Of a stretch of DNA of 64,000 nt, positions 44,688 through 53,750 are shown piece after piece. The stretch's first letter is position 1. Every line of letters begins with the position of its first letter. The notes below the pieces were generated by a model that was not told the origin of the DNA, made no database searches, and saw only the letters and a list, made by a program, of their open reading frames with translations. The DNA is from Primorskyibacter sedentarius (lineage in GTDB: Bacteria > Pseudomonadota > Alphaproteobacteria > Rhodobacterales > Rhodobacteraceae), in NCBI RefSeq assembly GCF_004342065.1, contig NZ_SLZU01000002.1:310001-374000 (forward strand). The letters run 5' to 3'. A program made the translations under genes and the position numbers.

Positions 44688-46652
44688 TCAGTGACCCAAG
44701 AGGGAACGGGCGATTTTGACGATATTAGACACTGATAACCCGAAATGATCGTATAGCACCTCTGCACTGGCCGAGGCGCCGAACCCATCCATGCCGATAA
44801 AGCGGTCGCCGGGACGCAGCCAGCGGTCCCATCCGAAACGCACCGCAGCCTCGATGGCGATCCGCGGGGCCTTGCCCAGCACTTGTCTCTGATAGCGTTC
44901 TTCCTGTTCGGCGAACAATTCCCAGCATGGCATCGACACGACTGCGGCGTGATGGCCCATCTGCGCCAGCCTTTGCTGCGCTTCGACGGCAAGGCCGACC
45001 TCTGTGCCGGTGGCGATCAATGTCAGGTCCCGGGCCGCGTTCCTGTCGCCAAGGACATAGGCACCACGCCGGGTGAGGTTTTCGGCGACATTGAGCCTGA
45101 CCTGCGCGGCGGGCTGCTTTGACAGTGCCAGAAGGCTGGGCCCGTCCCGGCGCTCCATCGCGATTTGCCACGCTTCGGCAGTCTCTACCGCGCCGGAGGG
45201 GCGAAAGACCCGCATATTGGGCATCGCGCGAAAACTGGCGAGGATCTCTACCGGCTGGTGCGTCGGCCCGTTCGATCCCACACCGATGCTGTCATGGCTG
45301 AACACAAAGAGCGCGGGCAGCCCCATCAGCGCGGCCATCCGCATCGCCGCCCGTTCGTAATCGGCGAAGGCGAGGTAGGTGACGTTGATGGGGCGCAGCC
45401 CGCCATGTGCCGCGATCCCGCAGGTCATCGCGCCCATCAGATGCTCTCGCACCCCGCAATGCACATAGCTGCCGCTCCGGTCGCGGGATGTGAAGGCTGT
45501 CCGGCTCCGCTTGTGATTGGTCGGCGCTTCCAGATCGGCGCAAAGCACGAGTGTTTCGGGCAGGTCGGTCGCCAGCGCGTCGCAGACATCGCCCGAGGAC
45601 TGGATCGTCGCGCGCGGGGTGGTGCTGCCTGCGGCGTGGCTGGCAAGCCGCGCTTCGGTGGTTGCCCAGATGCCTGGCAATATCCCGCTTTGCCAGCGGC
45701 GAAACCGCTCTGCCTTGGGGTGGTTTGCAAGCCTGTCCTGCCAGGATGCATGTCGGGCGGCCCCCTGAGCCATCGCGGCGGACCAGTCGGCGCGAATTGG
45801 GGCGGGCACGTCAAAAGCAGGGTGACCCCAGCCAAGCGCGGCGCGCATTGCGGCCGAATCTTCTGGCGTCAGGGGGGCGGAATGGCCGCCGCGTTGACCC
45901 TCCAGCCGGGGAATGCCGCGCGCGATCACGGTTCTGCAGGCAATCAGTGACGGGCGCGGATCGTTGGTGGCCGCGGCCATCGCCTCGTCCAGTGCTGTGA
46001 TGTCATGCCCGTCCACCTTTTGCACATGCCAGTTGGCGGCGCGAAACCGTGCGGGGACATCCTCGCTGATCGACAAGGCGGTATCGCCGTCATCCGTTAT
46101 GTGGTTGTCGTCCCAAAGGAAGGTCAGCTTGCCCAGATGCAGATGCCCGGCGAGCGAGATCGCCTCCTGTCCCATACCCTCTTGCAGACAGCCGTCACCG
46201 ACAAAGGCCCAGGTGCGGTGATCCACCAGTTCGGTGCCGAATTCGGCGGCCAGCCGCGCCTCTGCCACGGCCATGCCGACGGCGCATGCAATACCCTGTC
46301 CCAGCAGGCCGGTGGTGATCTCGATCCCGGCGTCCTGTTCAATCTCCGGGTGGCCGGCGCAGACCGCCCTCAATTGGCGAAAGGAGCGGAGCGCATCGAT
46401 GCCGACATGCGAGTAGCCTGACAGGTGCAGCAGCGCGTATAGCAGCATCGAGCCATGCCCGTTCGACAGGACCACCCGGTCGCGATCCGGCCAGAGCGGA
46501 TCGTCCGGGTCCACTTTCAGGTGGCGGGCGTAGAGCGTGGCGGCAATCTCTGCCATGCCGAGCGGGACGCCCTGATGCCCTTCGCCCGCGTTCAGAATGC
46601 TGTCGAGGGCGAGAAAGCGGATGGCATGTGCCATGGGTTGAATGTCGGGCAT
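44688..46652 (-). CDS. tkt: Transketolase (full length, divergent)
   Basis: Thiamine-dependent two-carbon ketol transfer between sugar phosphates. The 654-aa protein has all three transketolase domains. The TPP-binding motif is VGDGCLQEGMGQEAISLAGH with DDNHITDDG, and the catalytic Glu is in CGVREHLMGA. Several signature positions differ from housekeeping enzymes: GEGHQGVPLGMAE for SGHPGAPMG, and GVGSNGPTHQPVE where GLGEDGPTHQP is usual. These differences and the neighbouring split transketolase suggest a specialised substrate, though it could also be the cell's main enzyme. Confidence 0.92.
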   Translation of the reverse strand: MPDIQPMAHAIRFLALDSILNAGEGHQGVPLGMAEIAATLYARHLKVDPDDPLWPDRDRVVLSNGHGSMLLYALLHLSGYSHVGIDALRSFRQLRAVCAGHPEIEQDAGIEITTGLLGQGIACAVGMAVAEARLAAEFGTELVDHRTWAFVGDGCLQEGMGQEAISLAGHLHLGKLTFLWDDNHITDDGDTALSISEDVPARFRAANWHVQKVDGHDITALDEAMAAATNDPRPSLIACRTVIARGIPRLEGQRGGHSAPLTPEDSAAMRAALGWGHPAFDVPAPIRADWSAAMAQGAARHASWQDRLANHPKAERFRRWQSGILPGIWATTEARLASHAAGSTTPRATIQSSGDVCDALATDLPETLVLCADLEAPTNHKRSRTAFTSRDRSGSYVHCGVREHLMGAMTCGIAAHGGLRPINVTYLAFADYERAAMRMAALMGLPALFVFSHDSIGVGSNGPTHQPVEILASFRAMPNMRVFRPSGAVETAEAWQIAMERRDGPSLLALSKQPAAQVRLNVAENLTRRGAYVLGDRNAARDLTLIATGTEVGLAVEAQQRLAQMGHHAAVVSMPCWELFAEQEERYQRQVLGKAPRIAIEAAVRFGWDRWLRPGDRFIGMDGFGASASAEVLYDHFGLSVSNIVKIARSLLGH

Positions 46653-46717
46653 GGGCCGTCCTCTCGTCAGTGGCGCGTGGCGTTGTCGGTGACAAGCCTA
46701 GCGGGTCCCGCAGTCCA

Positions 46718-46753
46718 TTGCTGAAAAGTTTATATGATAAGAATTGCCAGCAA
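46718..46753. promoter_or_regulatory. Candidate operator between divergent transketolase genes
   Basis: TTGCTG (46718-46723) and CAGCAA (46748-46753) form an inverted pair around a markedly AT-rich 24-base centre, in the 168-bp spacer between the leftward tkt and the rightward split transketolase. It is a likely control point for both. The match is short, so this is tentative. Confidence 0.3.
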
Positions 46754-46820
46754 CACCGTATTAACGCAGCCTGACGCCTGCTAGACATCTGAAGAAGATT
46801 TCGATCTGTGGGAGGATCCA

Positions 46821-47675
46821 ATGACCCAGCAAGACCGGCCCGGCGTGCTGTCAAACACGTCGCTGGAGCGGCGCGCGTGGAATATCCGCCGCAAGGCGCT
46901 GTTGATGGGCGAAGTGCAGGGGCAGGGCTATATCGGGCAGGCGCTTGGCGTGGCCGATGTTCTGGCGACCTCCTATTTTCACGCGATGCGCTACCGTGCG
47001 GATGATCCCGAATGGGAAGGGCGCGACCGTTTCTACCTGTCGATCGGGCATTACGCCATCGCGCTTTACTCGGCCCTGGTGGAGGCGGGGATCCTGCCGG
47101 AGGATGAACTGGAAACCTACGGTATGGATGACAGCCGGATGCCGATGTCCGGCATGGCCTCTTACACGCCGGGGATGGAGATCACGGGCGGGTCGCTGGG
47201 CCAGGGGCTGGGCATCGCGGTTGGGGCCGCACTGGGGTTGAAGCGCAAGAAGAACCCGGCCTTTGTCTACAACCTGATGTCGGATGGCGAACTGGGCGAA
47301 GGGTCGACATGGGAGGCGGTGATGTCTGCCGTGCAGTGGAAGCTTGATAACCTGATCTGCATCGTGGATTTCAACAACCAGCAGGCCGACGGGCCAACCC
47401 GTGATGCGCTGGCCGTGGGGCCCGAGGCGCCGAAATGGGCCGCGTTCGGCTGGCACGCGCAACAGGTGGATGGCAATGATCTGGAGGCGCTTGTGGCCGC
47501 GTTCGATACCGCACGCGCTTTGCCAGAGCCAAAGCCGCGCGTCATCATCTGCAACACCACCATGTGCAAGGGCGTGGACTTTCTGGAGGCGCGCGAGATC
47601 ACCCATTTCGTGCGGGTGGAGCCCGGCGAATGGGCGCAGGCGCTGGAAAAACTGGAAGAGGGGAAGCCGCAATGA
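46821..47675 (+). CDS. Transketolase, N-terminal (TPP-binding) subunit
   Basis: A 284-aa protein equal to the first domain of a two-subunit transketolase. The TPP-binding region is LMSDGELGEGSTWEAVMS with DFNNQQADGPT, and the substrate side has SIGHYAIALYSAL and GGSLGQGLGIAVGAALG. GTGGGAGGATCC precedes the ATG. The next gene gives the remaining domains with a 4-nt overlap, so the two polypeptides should be made in equal amounts. Split transketolases serve special pathways, including apulose-4-phosphate and sulfosugar routes. Confidence 0.9.
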   Translation: MTQQDRPGVLSNTSLERRAWNIRRKALLMGEVQGQGYIGQALGVADVLATSYFHAMRYRADDPEWEGRDRFYLSIGHYAIALYSALVEAGILPEDELETYGMDDSRMPMSGMASYTPGMEITGGSLGQGLGIAVGAALGLKRKKNPAFVYNLMSDGELGEGSTWEAVMSAVQWKLDNLICIVDFNNQQADGPTRDALAVGPEAPKWAAFGWHAQQVDGNDLEALVAAFDTARALPEPKPRVIICNTTMCKGVDFLEAREITHFVRVEPGEWAQALEKLEEGKPQ

Positions 47676-48703
47676 CCCTCGATTCAATGAAACGCAAATA
47701 CGAACCGCGAAAGGTGGCGGATCAGAAGGTTGCGACCTCTGCCATGATCGCCTCGCTCGCTGCCGAAGGGTACGATACGGTTTCGGCGCCGTTCGGGCAT
47801 GCTTTGATAGAGGCCGCGCGTGGCGACGACCGCATTGTCGGGCTGTCCGCGGATCTTTCGAAATACACTGACCTGCATGTGTTTGCAGAGGCTGCGCCGG
47901 ACCGGTTCTACCAGATGGGCATGGCAGAGCAGTTGTTGATGTCGGCGGCGTCAGGCATGGCGCGCGAAGGGTTCATCCCGTTTGCCACGACATATGCCGT
48001 CTTCGCGTCGCGCCGTGCCTATGACTTCATTGCCATGGCGATTGCCGAGGAGAACCTGCCGGTCAAGATCGTCTGCGCGCTGCCCGGACTGACCACCGGT
48101 TACGGCCCCAGCCATCAGGCCACAGAGGATCTGGCGATCTTTCGCGGGTTGCCCAACATGACCATCATCGACCCTTGCGATGCCTGCGACGTGGCCGGAA
48201 TGGTGCCTGAAATGGTCGCGCATCATGGCCCGGTCTATGCAAGGTTATTGCGCGGCAAGGTGCCGTCGGTTCTGACACGCTACAAGCCCGATTACCGGTT
48301 TCAGCTGGGGCGCGCGCAGATGATCCGGGAGGGCGCGGATGTGCTGGTGATCTCGTCGGGCATCATGACGATGCGCGCGCTGGATGCCGCAGAGGCGTTG
48401 GCCGCAGAAAAGATCGACGTGGCTGTGCTTCATGTACCGACGATCAAGCCTCTGGACTTGGACACCATACTGGCCGAGGCGGGCAAAGGCGGGAGGCTGG
48501 TCGTGACGGCCGAAAACCACACCGTGAATGGCGGGCTGGGCGAAGCCGTGGCCCGCCAGCTTCTGGTCGCTGGTGTCGCCCCGCAGTTCCGCATGATCGG
48601 GTTGCCAGATGAATTTCTTGAGGCGGGGGCGCTGCCGACCCTGCATGACATGTACGGGTTGTCGACGGCCAAGGTTGCTGAGCAAATCAAGGGCTGGCTT
48701 TAG
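47672..48703 (+). CDS. Transketolase, C-terminal subunit
   Basis: A 343-aa protein equal to the pyrimidine-binding and C-terminal domains of transketolase. The catalytic Glu is in YQMGMAEQLLMSAASGMA. TTYAVFASRRAYDF, PGLTTGYGPSHQATEDLA and the C-terminal TAENHTVNGGLGEAV are family features. The ATG overlaps the stop of the N-terminal subunit gene (ATGA). It forms the active site with that subunit at their interface. An SDR gene follows 60 nt later, probably in the same operon. Confidence 0.9.
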   Translation: MTLDSMKRKYEPRKVADQKVATSAMIASLAAEGYDTVSAPFGHALIEAARGDDRIVGLSADLSKYTDLHVFAEAAPDRFYQMGMAEQLLMSAASGMAREGFIPFATTYAVFASRRAYDFIAMAIAEENLPVKIVCALPGLTTGYGPSHQATEDLAIFRGLPNMTIIDPCDACDVAGMVPEMVAHHGPVYARLLRGKVPSVLTRYKPDYRFQLGRAQMIREGADVLVISSGIMTMRALDAAEALAAEKIDVAVLHVPTIKPLDLDTILAEAGKGGRLVVTAENHTVNGGLGEAVARQLLVAGVAPQFRMIGLPDEFLEAGALPTLHDMYGLSTAKVAEQIKGWL

Positions 48704-48763
48704 AGGACAGAGGTGCCCGGTCAGGCCGGGCAAGGGTTTCGCATAATGGAGGGGGAGGCGCAT

Positions 48764-49519
48764 ATGGGCCTGCTGGACGGGAAGACTGCGATCATCACCG
48801 GGGCTGCCAGCCCACGTGGCCTTGGCAAGGCGACGGCGAGGCTTTTTGCGGAACATGACGCGCGCGTTGCCATCGTCGATCTGGATGCAGATCAGGCGGG
48901 TTCTGCTGCGGATGACCTGCCGGGCTCGGGCCATATCGGGTTGGCAGGAGACGTCACCGACAGGGATGCTTGCGATGCGGTGGCCAAGGCGGTGCTTGAG
49001 GCATTCGGGCGGATCGACATTCTGGTGAACAATGCGGGGATCACCCAGCCGCTGAAACTGATGGAAATCACGCCCGAGAATTACGACGCCGTTACGGACG
49101 TGTCCTTGCGTGGCACACTTTACATGAGCCAGGCTGTGATCCCGCAGATGCGCGCGCAGAAATCCGGCAGCATCGTGAACCTGTCGTCAGTCTCTGCGCA
49201 GCGCGGGGGCGGGATCTTTGGCGGACCACATTATTCTGCCGCGAAGGCCGGCGTGCTGGGGTTGACCAAGGCGATGGCGCGCGAACTGGCCCCGGATGGC
49301 ATCAGGTCCAACGCGATCTGCCCCGGCTTCATTGCCACCGATATCACCGCGGGCAAGCTGACGCCCGAGATGAAGGCGCAGGTTCTGGCCGGTATCCCCA
49401 TGGGCCGCGCGGGCGAGGCATCGGACGTGGCCGGCTGCGCGCTTTTTCTGGCCTCGGACCTGTCGGCCTATGTCACCGGGTCAGAGGTGGACGTGAATGG
49501 CGGGTCGCTGATCCACTAG
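48764..49519 (+). CDS. Short-chain dehydrogenase/reductase
   Basis: A 251-aa classical SDR. The cofactor motif is TGAASPRGLGKA (a slightly expanded TGxxxGxG), followed by NNAGIT, the active-site Ser of NLSSVSAQRGG and YSAAKAG. The C terminus YVTGSEVDVNGGSLIH is typical. GGGGGAGG lies 5 nt before the ATG at 48764; upstream in-frame codons lack such a site. It is cotranscribed with the split transketolase and probably oxidises the polyol or sugar that the pathway consumes. The substrate is unknown. Confidence 0.88.
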   Translation: MGLLDGKTAIITGAASPRGLGKATARLFAEHDARVAIVDLDADQAGSAADDLPGSGHIGLAGDVTDRDACDAVAKAVLEAFGRIDILVNNAGITQPLKLMEITPENYDAVTDVSLRGTLYMSQAVIPQMRAQKSGSIVNLSSVSAQRGGGIFGGPHYSAAKAGVLGLTKAMARELAPDGIRSNAICPGFIATDITAGKLTPEMKAQVLAGIPMGRAGEASDVAGCALFLASDLSAYVTGSEVDVNGGSLIH

Positions 49520-49530
49520 CGTCCGGTTGC

Positions 49531-51462
49531 CTACCTGCCGTCCAGATACCGCCGCTTGGCCTCTTCCTGACGGAAAAGGTCGCGCACCATTTCTTCGATC
49601 GCGGCCTCGTCTGATTTGTCAGCGTAGCGGAATTCACTATCGGCGTAGCGGTTGATCTCCTGGATGACCATTTCGACGGTGATCGGGCGGCGCAGATCCT
49701 CGATCATGGCGCGTTTGGCGTCATAGGGTTTGAAGAGGAACAGATCAGGGTTTTCCATCCATTCGTCGGGCAGTTCGAAATCCATCGCGCGGACTTTGAC
49801 AGCGTCCGTGATGTTCTTGATGGCCCGTCCGGTGAACCGCTCATCCGCCTGCTGAATCGCCTTGAGATAGATGCCAAGCTTGGCAATCGTATCCAGCGCG
49901 CCGACCTGCGAATGCACCTGATCGAAGACCCGCATCAGACCGTCCTCGTGTGGACGGGCATGAGATTCGAATGACGCCGCAACAGCGCGTTTGATTTCCT
50001 GCGCGGCGTAAAGCTCATGGTCGCCCAGCGGGATATCGTGGTTCTTGCCCATCAGCAGGGCGAGGATATCGACATAGTCCTCTCGCGTTTGCGGCCCGTC
50101 GACGAGGAAACGCGCACCCGCCCGTTGGCGGAGCGCATCATCCACATTCTCGGGATAGTTGGAGAACATCCCGAAAGTGCAGTTGCCGCGCACGACCGTA
50201 TTGGCACCGGCAAAGCTCTCCATCAGAACGGCGGTGATCTCCAACTGTCCGGCGCTGGATTGCCGGTCGCCGCGCTTGCCTGCCAGCTGGTCGATATCGT
50301 CGATCGTGCCAAATCCGATGGCCGTCGGGTCGATGATATTGTTGATGAAGGCCTTCGCGTTCTGGCCGGATTTGCCCTGATAGCTGTCGATATTCTCGGT
50401 GCTGAGGTTCTGATAGCGGAAGGGATAGCCCGCGTTCTGGCAATAGTCATGCACCAGCCCGGCCATCATCTGAATGAGTGTCGTTTTGCCCGTGCCTGGT
50501 TTGCCATCGCCCATGAAGGTGAAGATGAAGCCGCCCAGTTCGGCGAACGGGTTCAGCCGCCTGTCAAAGTCATAGGCCATGAGCATCTTGGCCAGCCGCA
50601 TCGCCTGATACTTGGCGATATGGTTGCCGACGACCTCGTTGGGTTTCTTGAACTGCATCGTCAGCGTGGTGGATTTCGCGCGGGTCGCGGGGGTAAAGCC
50701 GCGAATGGTGAAATCGTCGGCCTCTACCCGCCAGGTGGCACCGGTGAAGGCGGCCGTGCGGGTGGCGGTCTGTGCGCGCAGGCCAAGCTTTTCCATCAGT
50801 TGCTCGGCCACGGCGGCGACGGTGGCCACGAGATGCGCGTCGTCACTGGCCTGGGCCGCGATGTCCTGATCCATCTCCCACAGCGCGCCGTGCAGGGTAA
50901 GCTGCGCATTGTCGGTCAGGATTTCCTCGACCTCGCCCACCTCTGCCGTGACCTCCGTCCCATGGGGGCCAAGCAGAAAGGCCAGCGCATTGGCGAAGAC
51001 ATGGCCAACGGTCAGCGCCTCTGCCTGTAGCAGCTCTGCGAAGTCTGTTTTGCGCGCGGCGGGCAGGGATCCTTGCAGATTGGCGCGTTTCAGGTCGCCC
51101 AGACCGGTTGCCTCCGAAAAGGCCTCGCCCATCGCCAGGGCAATCGCCAGCGCGCGGCGCAGGGCGTTCATCACCGTCGCCTGCAAGGGCGAGATCAGCG
51201 CGTCATCCGCCGCTGCGCCTTCGATCCGGGCAAGCAGATGTACCCCCTCGGGCCGCGCGGTAGACCGCGTCACGAGCCCCGGTGTGGTCGTGCGGAACCG
51301 CCGCCGCGTGCCGATCCCGCTGGAGCGTTCCTGCGCAGGCGCCTCGGCCCCCTTGCCGATACGAGGCGTGTGATCAAACCCCTCCAGCATCGCGGTCGCG
51401 GCGGGATAATGTTTACGGATATCCGCTTCGCGCAGTTCCATCTGATCGGATGTGAGGCTCAT
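49531..51462 (-). CDS. AAA+ ATPase of an uncharacterised membrane-associated system
   Basis: A 643-aa protein. Its N-terminal half (about 1-320) is mostly helical and unrecognised. The AAA+ module begins near residue 325 with Walker A GDGKPGTGKTTLIQM, Walker B GFGTIDDIDQLAG, a sensor-1-like CTFGMFSNYPENVDD and an arginine-finger candidate in QRAGARFLVDGP. No MoxR, Lon or transposition features are evident. It is the last gene of a six-gene leftward operon with a coiled-coil protein and several small membrane proteins, so it may remodel or energise a membrane-bound assembly. Substrate and process are unknown. Confidence 0.85.
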   Translation of the reverse strand: MSLTSDQMELREADIRKHYPAATAMLEGFDHTPRIGKGAEAPAQERSSGIGTRRRFRTTTPGLVTRSTARPEGVHLLARIEGAAADDALISPLQATVMNALRRALAIALAMGEAFSEATGLGDLKRANLQGSLPAARKTDFAELLQAEALTVGHVFANALAFLLGPHGTEVTAEVGEVEEILTDNAQLTLHGALWEMDQDIAAQASDDAHLVATVAAVAEQLMEKLGLRAQTATRTAAFTGATWRVEADDFTIRGFTPATRAKSTTLTMQFKKPNEVVGNHIAKYQAMRLAKMLMAYDFDRRLNPFAELGGFIFTFMGDGKPGTGKTTLIQMMAGLVHDYCQNAGYPFRYQNLSTENIDSYQGKSGQNAKAFINNIIDPTAIGFGTIDDIDQLAGKRGDRQSSAGQLEITAVLMESFAGANTVVRGNCTFGMFSNYPENVDDALRQRAGARFLVDGPQTREDYVDILALLMGKNHDIPLGDHELYAAQEIKRAVAASFESHARPHEDGLMRVFDQVHSQVGALDTIAKLGIYLKAIQQADERFTGRAIKNITDAVKVRAMDFELPDEWMENPDLFLFKPYDAKRAMIEDLRRPITVEMVIQEINRYADSEFRYADKSDEAAIEEMVRDLFRQEEAKRRYLDGR

Positions 51463-51502
51463 TCCAAACCCTCTTTCTTGTTTGTACCGCTGACTATCCC
51501 CG

Positions 51503-52036
51503 TCACACGACAGGATACCCGCACCAATATTTCTCGCCTTTATCTTCCGGAATAAGGGTGCCTTTCCACGTGATCACAGGCCAAGCTGCGTCCAAGTGCC
51601 CGACGAACCACCTTGCCTCAGATCTGGCCCTGCCATCGGTACAGAGAATTGCGGCTTCTTGCGAAGTGTATGGAAGATAGGGCGCAACTTTTTCAAAGCA
51701 GACCAGCTTGGGCTGCGACATTTTCATCCAATCAGGCATATCGGATGCACAGGGGAACCTATAGCCAAAGAATCCTGTTTCACTTGTCGCCCCGTCAGAT
51801 GAAATTCTTTCACCTTCAAGGTCTTGCAAGCGCATATAGGTCCAGCCTTGTGACAGTAGTTGACTTCTGACCTCTTCGAACTCGTATTCGTCCTCAAATA
51901 GCCTTGAGGCGTCACGCCGGGCTTGCTCCACGAAATGTGGCGTCGAATGCTGGTAGGCGATAACGATCAGCGCAAAGGCACAAGCCACCGCAAGACATCC
52001 AAGAAGCATCGCTTTGGTTGGGCGTCGCGTCCACAT
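51503..52036 (-). CDS. Membrane-anchored protein of unknown function
   Basis: A 177-aa protein with one N-terminal transmembrane helix (AMLLGCLAVACAFALIVIAY, residues about 9-28) and a periplasmic domain carrying several Cys residues (FPCASDMP, LVCFEK, ILCTDGRA, KYWCGYP) that could form disulfides. No family recognised. Its ATG is 1 nt past the stop of the 373-aa gene, so they are coupled. The DNA is visibly more AT-rich than the ATPase gene that follows, which may point to a different history. Confidence 0.65.
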   Translation of the reverse strand: MWTRRPTKAMLLGCLAVACAFALIVIAYQHSTPHFVEQARRDASRLFEDEYEFEEVRSQLLSQGWTYMRLQDLEGERISSDGATSETGFFGYRFPCASDMPDWMKMSQPKLVCFEKVAPYLPYTSQEAAILCTDGRARSEARWFVGHLDAAWPVITWKGTLIPEDKGEKYWCGYPVV

Positions 52037-52037
52037 C

Positions 52038-53159
52038 TCAGTTGTAACTCAGCACCCGGCCACCCGGTGACACCACGAATTTGCGGACGCTGGCAAAGCC
52101 GGGCGGGTTCTTTTCGCTGAGCACCTGAAACGGGCGTTCGGGCAGGATGATGGCGCGTTCCATGCGGGTGGCGCCGGTTTCCACGCCGCGACCAGAGAAG
52201 GGATCGAGCGCAAAGACCTCGCGTTCCACTTTGCCGAACCAGCCTGCGCGCTCTTCAATCACCCGTTCGCTTTCCAGCGTTTCTTCTGTCCACGCCAGCG
52301 CCCAGTCCTGACCTGCAGGGGCATGCGCCTCGGCCAGAACGTCATGCAGCGGGCCGGATTGTTTGGTGTAGGCGTTCGAATACATCGGGCCGACATGGAA
52401 GCGGCGCAGGCGTTTGGGGTGCAGATCGTCAAAGCTTTCGTCAAAGCCTTTGGCGATGGTCAGCAGTTTCAACCCGCCAAGCGCCTGCCCCATCAGATGG
52501 GCCTGCACTTCGGGCCAGCGCTGCTGGTCGCGGGGCAGCGCCTCTCGCCCTGTATCCTCGACCTCCATCAGGTAGATCGTGGGCAGGTTGACCTGGCTGT
52601 CGTAAACCGCCCAATGCACCATGTAGCGCCGCCGGGGCTGGGCGCCGGAAAGCCATTGCGCGACTGGGTCGTTCTGTGCCCAGAACAGCTTTCCCTGTCG
52701 CAATTCCTCGTAGTAAAGACGTTGCGACAGGGCGAATTGCAGCTTGGTCGGGATCGCCTGTTCGCCGATGATCTGGCTGACCATGCGGTCCTTGAACGCG
52801 TCGACCAAGGGCGTGTTGGTCAGGTGCCGGTCGGCCTGTTGTGCATCATTGGCCATGACCAGCAGTTCGTTGAACACCGGAAAGCCGCTCTCATGCGTGT
52901 CCATCGCGAGCGAGCCGAAGAACTGCCCGGTGTCGCGGCCGACCAGCAGGTATTTCATTGAAAGCGCCCTGAAGGTGTAGGCGATGGAGCGGACATAGCG
53001 GGTCAGCACCTCGACCTCGCCCTTGTTCAGCGTGCCATCGGCCTGCATGACCGCCGCCACCCGACCCAGATGGTTGGTGATCGCCTCGAATTTGGCGAAA
53101 TACCGACGGCTGGCGAATGTGTCGGTCAACCCTGAATGATCGCGCTTTTGTTCCGGCAT
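52038..53159 (-). CDS. Conserved soluble protein of unknown function in the AAA+ operon
   Basis: A 373-aa protein with no signal peptide or transmembrane helix. Segments such as RRYFAKFEAITNHLGRVAAVMQ, which looks helical, and RRYMVHWAVYDSQVNLPTIY (shown as two parts of one stretch) are distinctive but belong to no family I can name. The chosen ATG at 53159 gives MPEQKRD; the open frame before it overlaps the next gene. It is as GC-rich as the ATPase gene and probably belongs to the core of the system. Confidence 0.72.
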   Translation of the reverse strand: MPEQKRDHSGLTDTFASRRYFAKFEAITNHLGRVAAVMQADGTLNKGEVEVLTRYVRSIAYTFRALSMKYLLVGRDTGQFFGSLAMDTHESGFPVFNELLVMANDAQQADRHLTNTPLVDAFKDRMVSQIIGEQAIPTKLQFALSQRLYYEELRQGKLFWAQNDPVAQWLSGAQPRRRYMVHWAVYDSQVNLPTIYLMEVEDTGREALPRDQQRWPEVQAHLMGQALGGLKLLTIAKGFDESFDDLHPKRLRRFHVGPMYSNAYTKQSGPLHDVLAEAHAPAGQDWALAWTEETLESERVIEERAGWFGKVEREVFALDPFSGRGVETGATRMERAIILPERPFQVLSEKNPPGFASVRKFVVSPGGRVLSYN

Positions 53160-53169
53160 AGTTCTTCGC

Positions 53170-53496
53170 CTAGTCCCAATATTTACTCGCACCCCAGAAG
53201 CCATCAGTTTCGTTCAGGAAAACGATGTCGGCACGCTGTGGATCGCTTTTGCTATACAGACGGTATGCCAGATACGGCCCACCAAAGAAAATTGTCACTG
53301 TTCCCAAAACCCAGACACACAAACCCATAACACTCGTTGGGCTGAGCCAGGCAGCGCAGGCAACGACCACCCAGCGCCCCCAAATGACTGCGTCGATCCA
53401 GAACGGGTAGGTAACACTTTCCCTCGTTTTCAATTCCGAAGAATTCTGTTCTTCAATCATCGCGGCGTCGTTTCTCATTTGTTGAGACTCCGACAA
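53170..53496 (-). CDS. Small membrane protein of unknown function
   Basis: A 108-aa protein with two predicted transmembrane helices (about 38-58, IWGRWVVVACAAWLSP, and 62-80, VWVLGTVTIFFGGPYLAY) and polar ends. No family recognised. Its start lies 44 nt inside the preceding gene in another frame, so one of the two may start later than drawn. The DNA is AT-rich compared with the rest of the window. Confidence 0.6.
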   Translation of the reverse strand: MSESQQMRNDAAMIEEQNSSELKTRESVTYPFWIDAVIWGRWVVVACAAWLSPTSVMGLCVWVLGTVTIFFGGPYLAYRLYSKSDPQRADIVFLNETDGFWGASKYWD

Positions 53497-53746
53497 GCGC
53501 TCGCAAAGGTTTCGGCAATGGTTGCGTCAAATTATCAGCTCCGCTCTGAGCCCAATGATAAACCCACCCCAACGCGAGTATCGTTTCTACAATAAAATAG
53601 GCAAACCCAACCACAAACGTAATGAGAAGCAGTCCGCCAAACCCATACATCAGAACTGGATTTCTGATATCGAAGTCCATCGAAAGAAGAAAAGTATTAC
53701 CTGCGCAGAGCAGACAGACCGTAAAATAGATCACCACTCTGTTCAT
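53453..53746 (-). CDS. Small membrane protein of unknown function
   Basis: A 97-aa protein starting at ATG 53746, 4 nt after the coiled-coil gene. Two or three hydrophobic helices (VIYFTVCLLCAGNTFLL and GFGGLLLITFVVGFAYFIV) are followed by a basic tail ending EKRRRDD. The open frame extends upstream into the coiled-coil gene, but that part is an Arg-rich shadow with no coding character. No family recognised. Like its neighbour it is AT-rich and overlaps it by 44 nt. Confidence 0.62.
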   Translation of the reverse strand: MNRVVIYFTVCLLCAGNTFLLSMDFDIRNPVLMYGFGGLLLITFVVGFAYFIVETILALGWVYHWAQSGADNLTQPLPKPLRALVGVSTNEKRRRDD

Positions 53747-53750
53747 CGCA

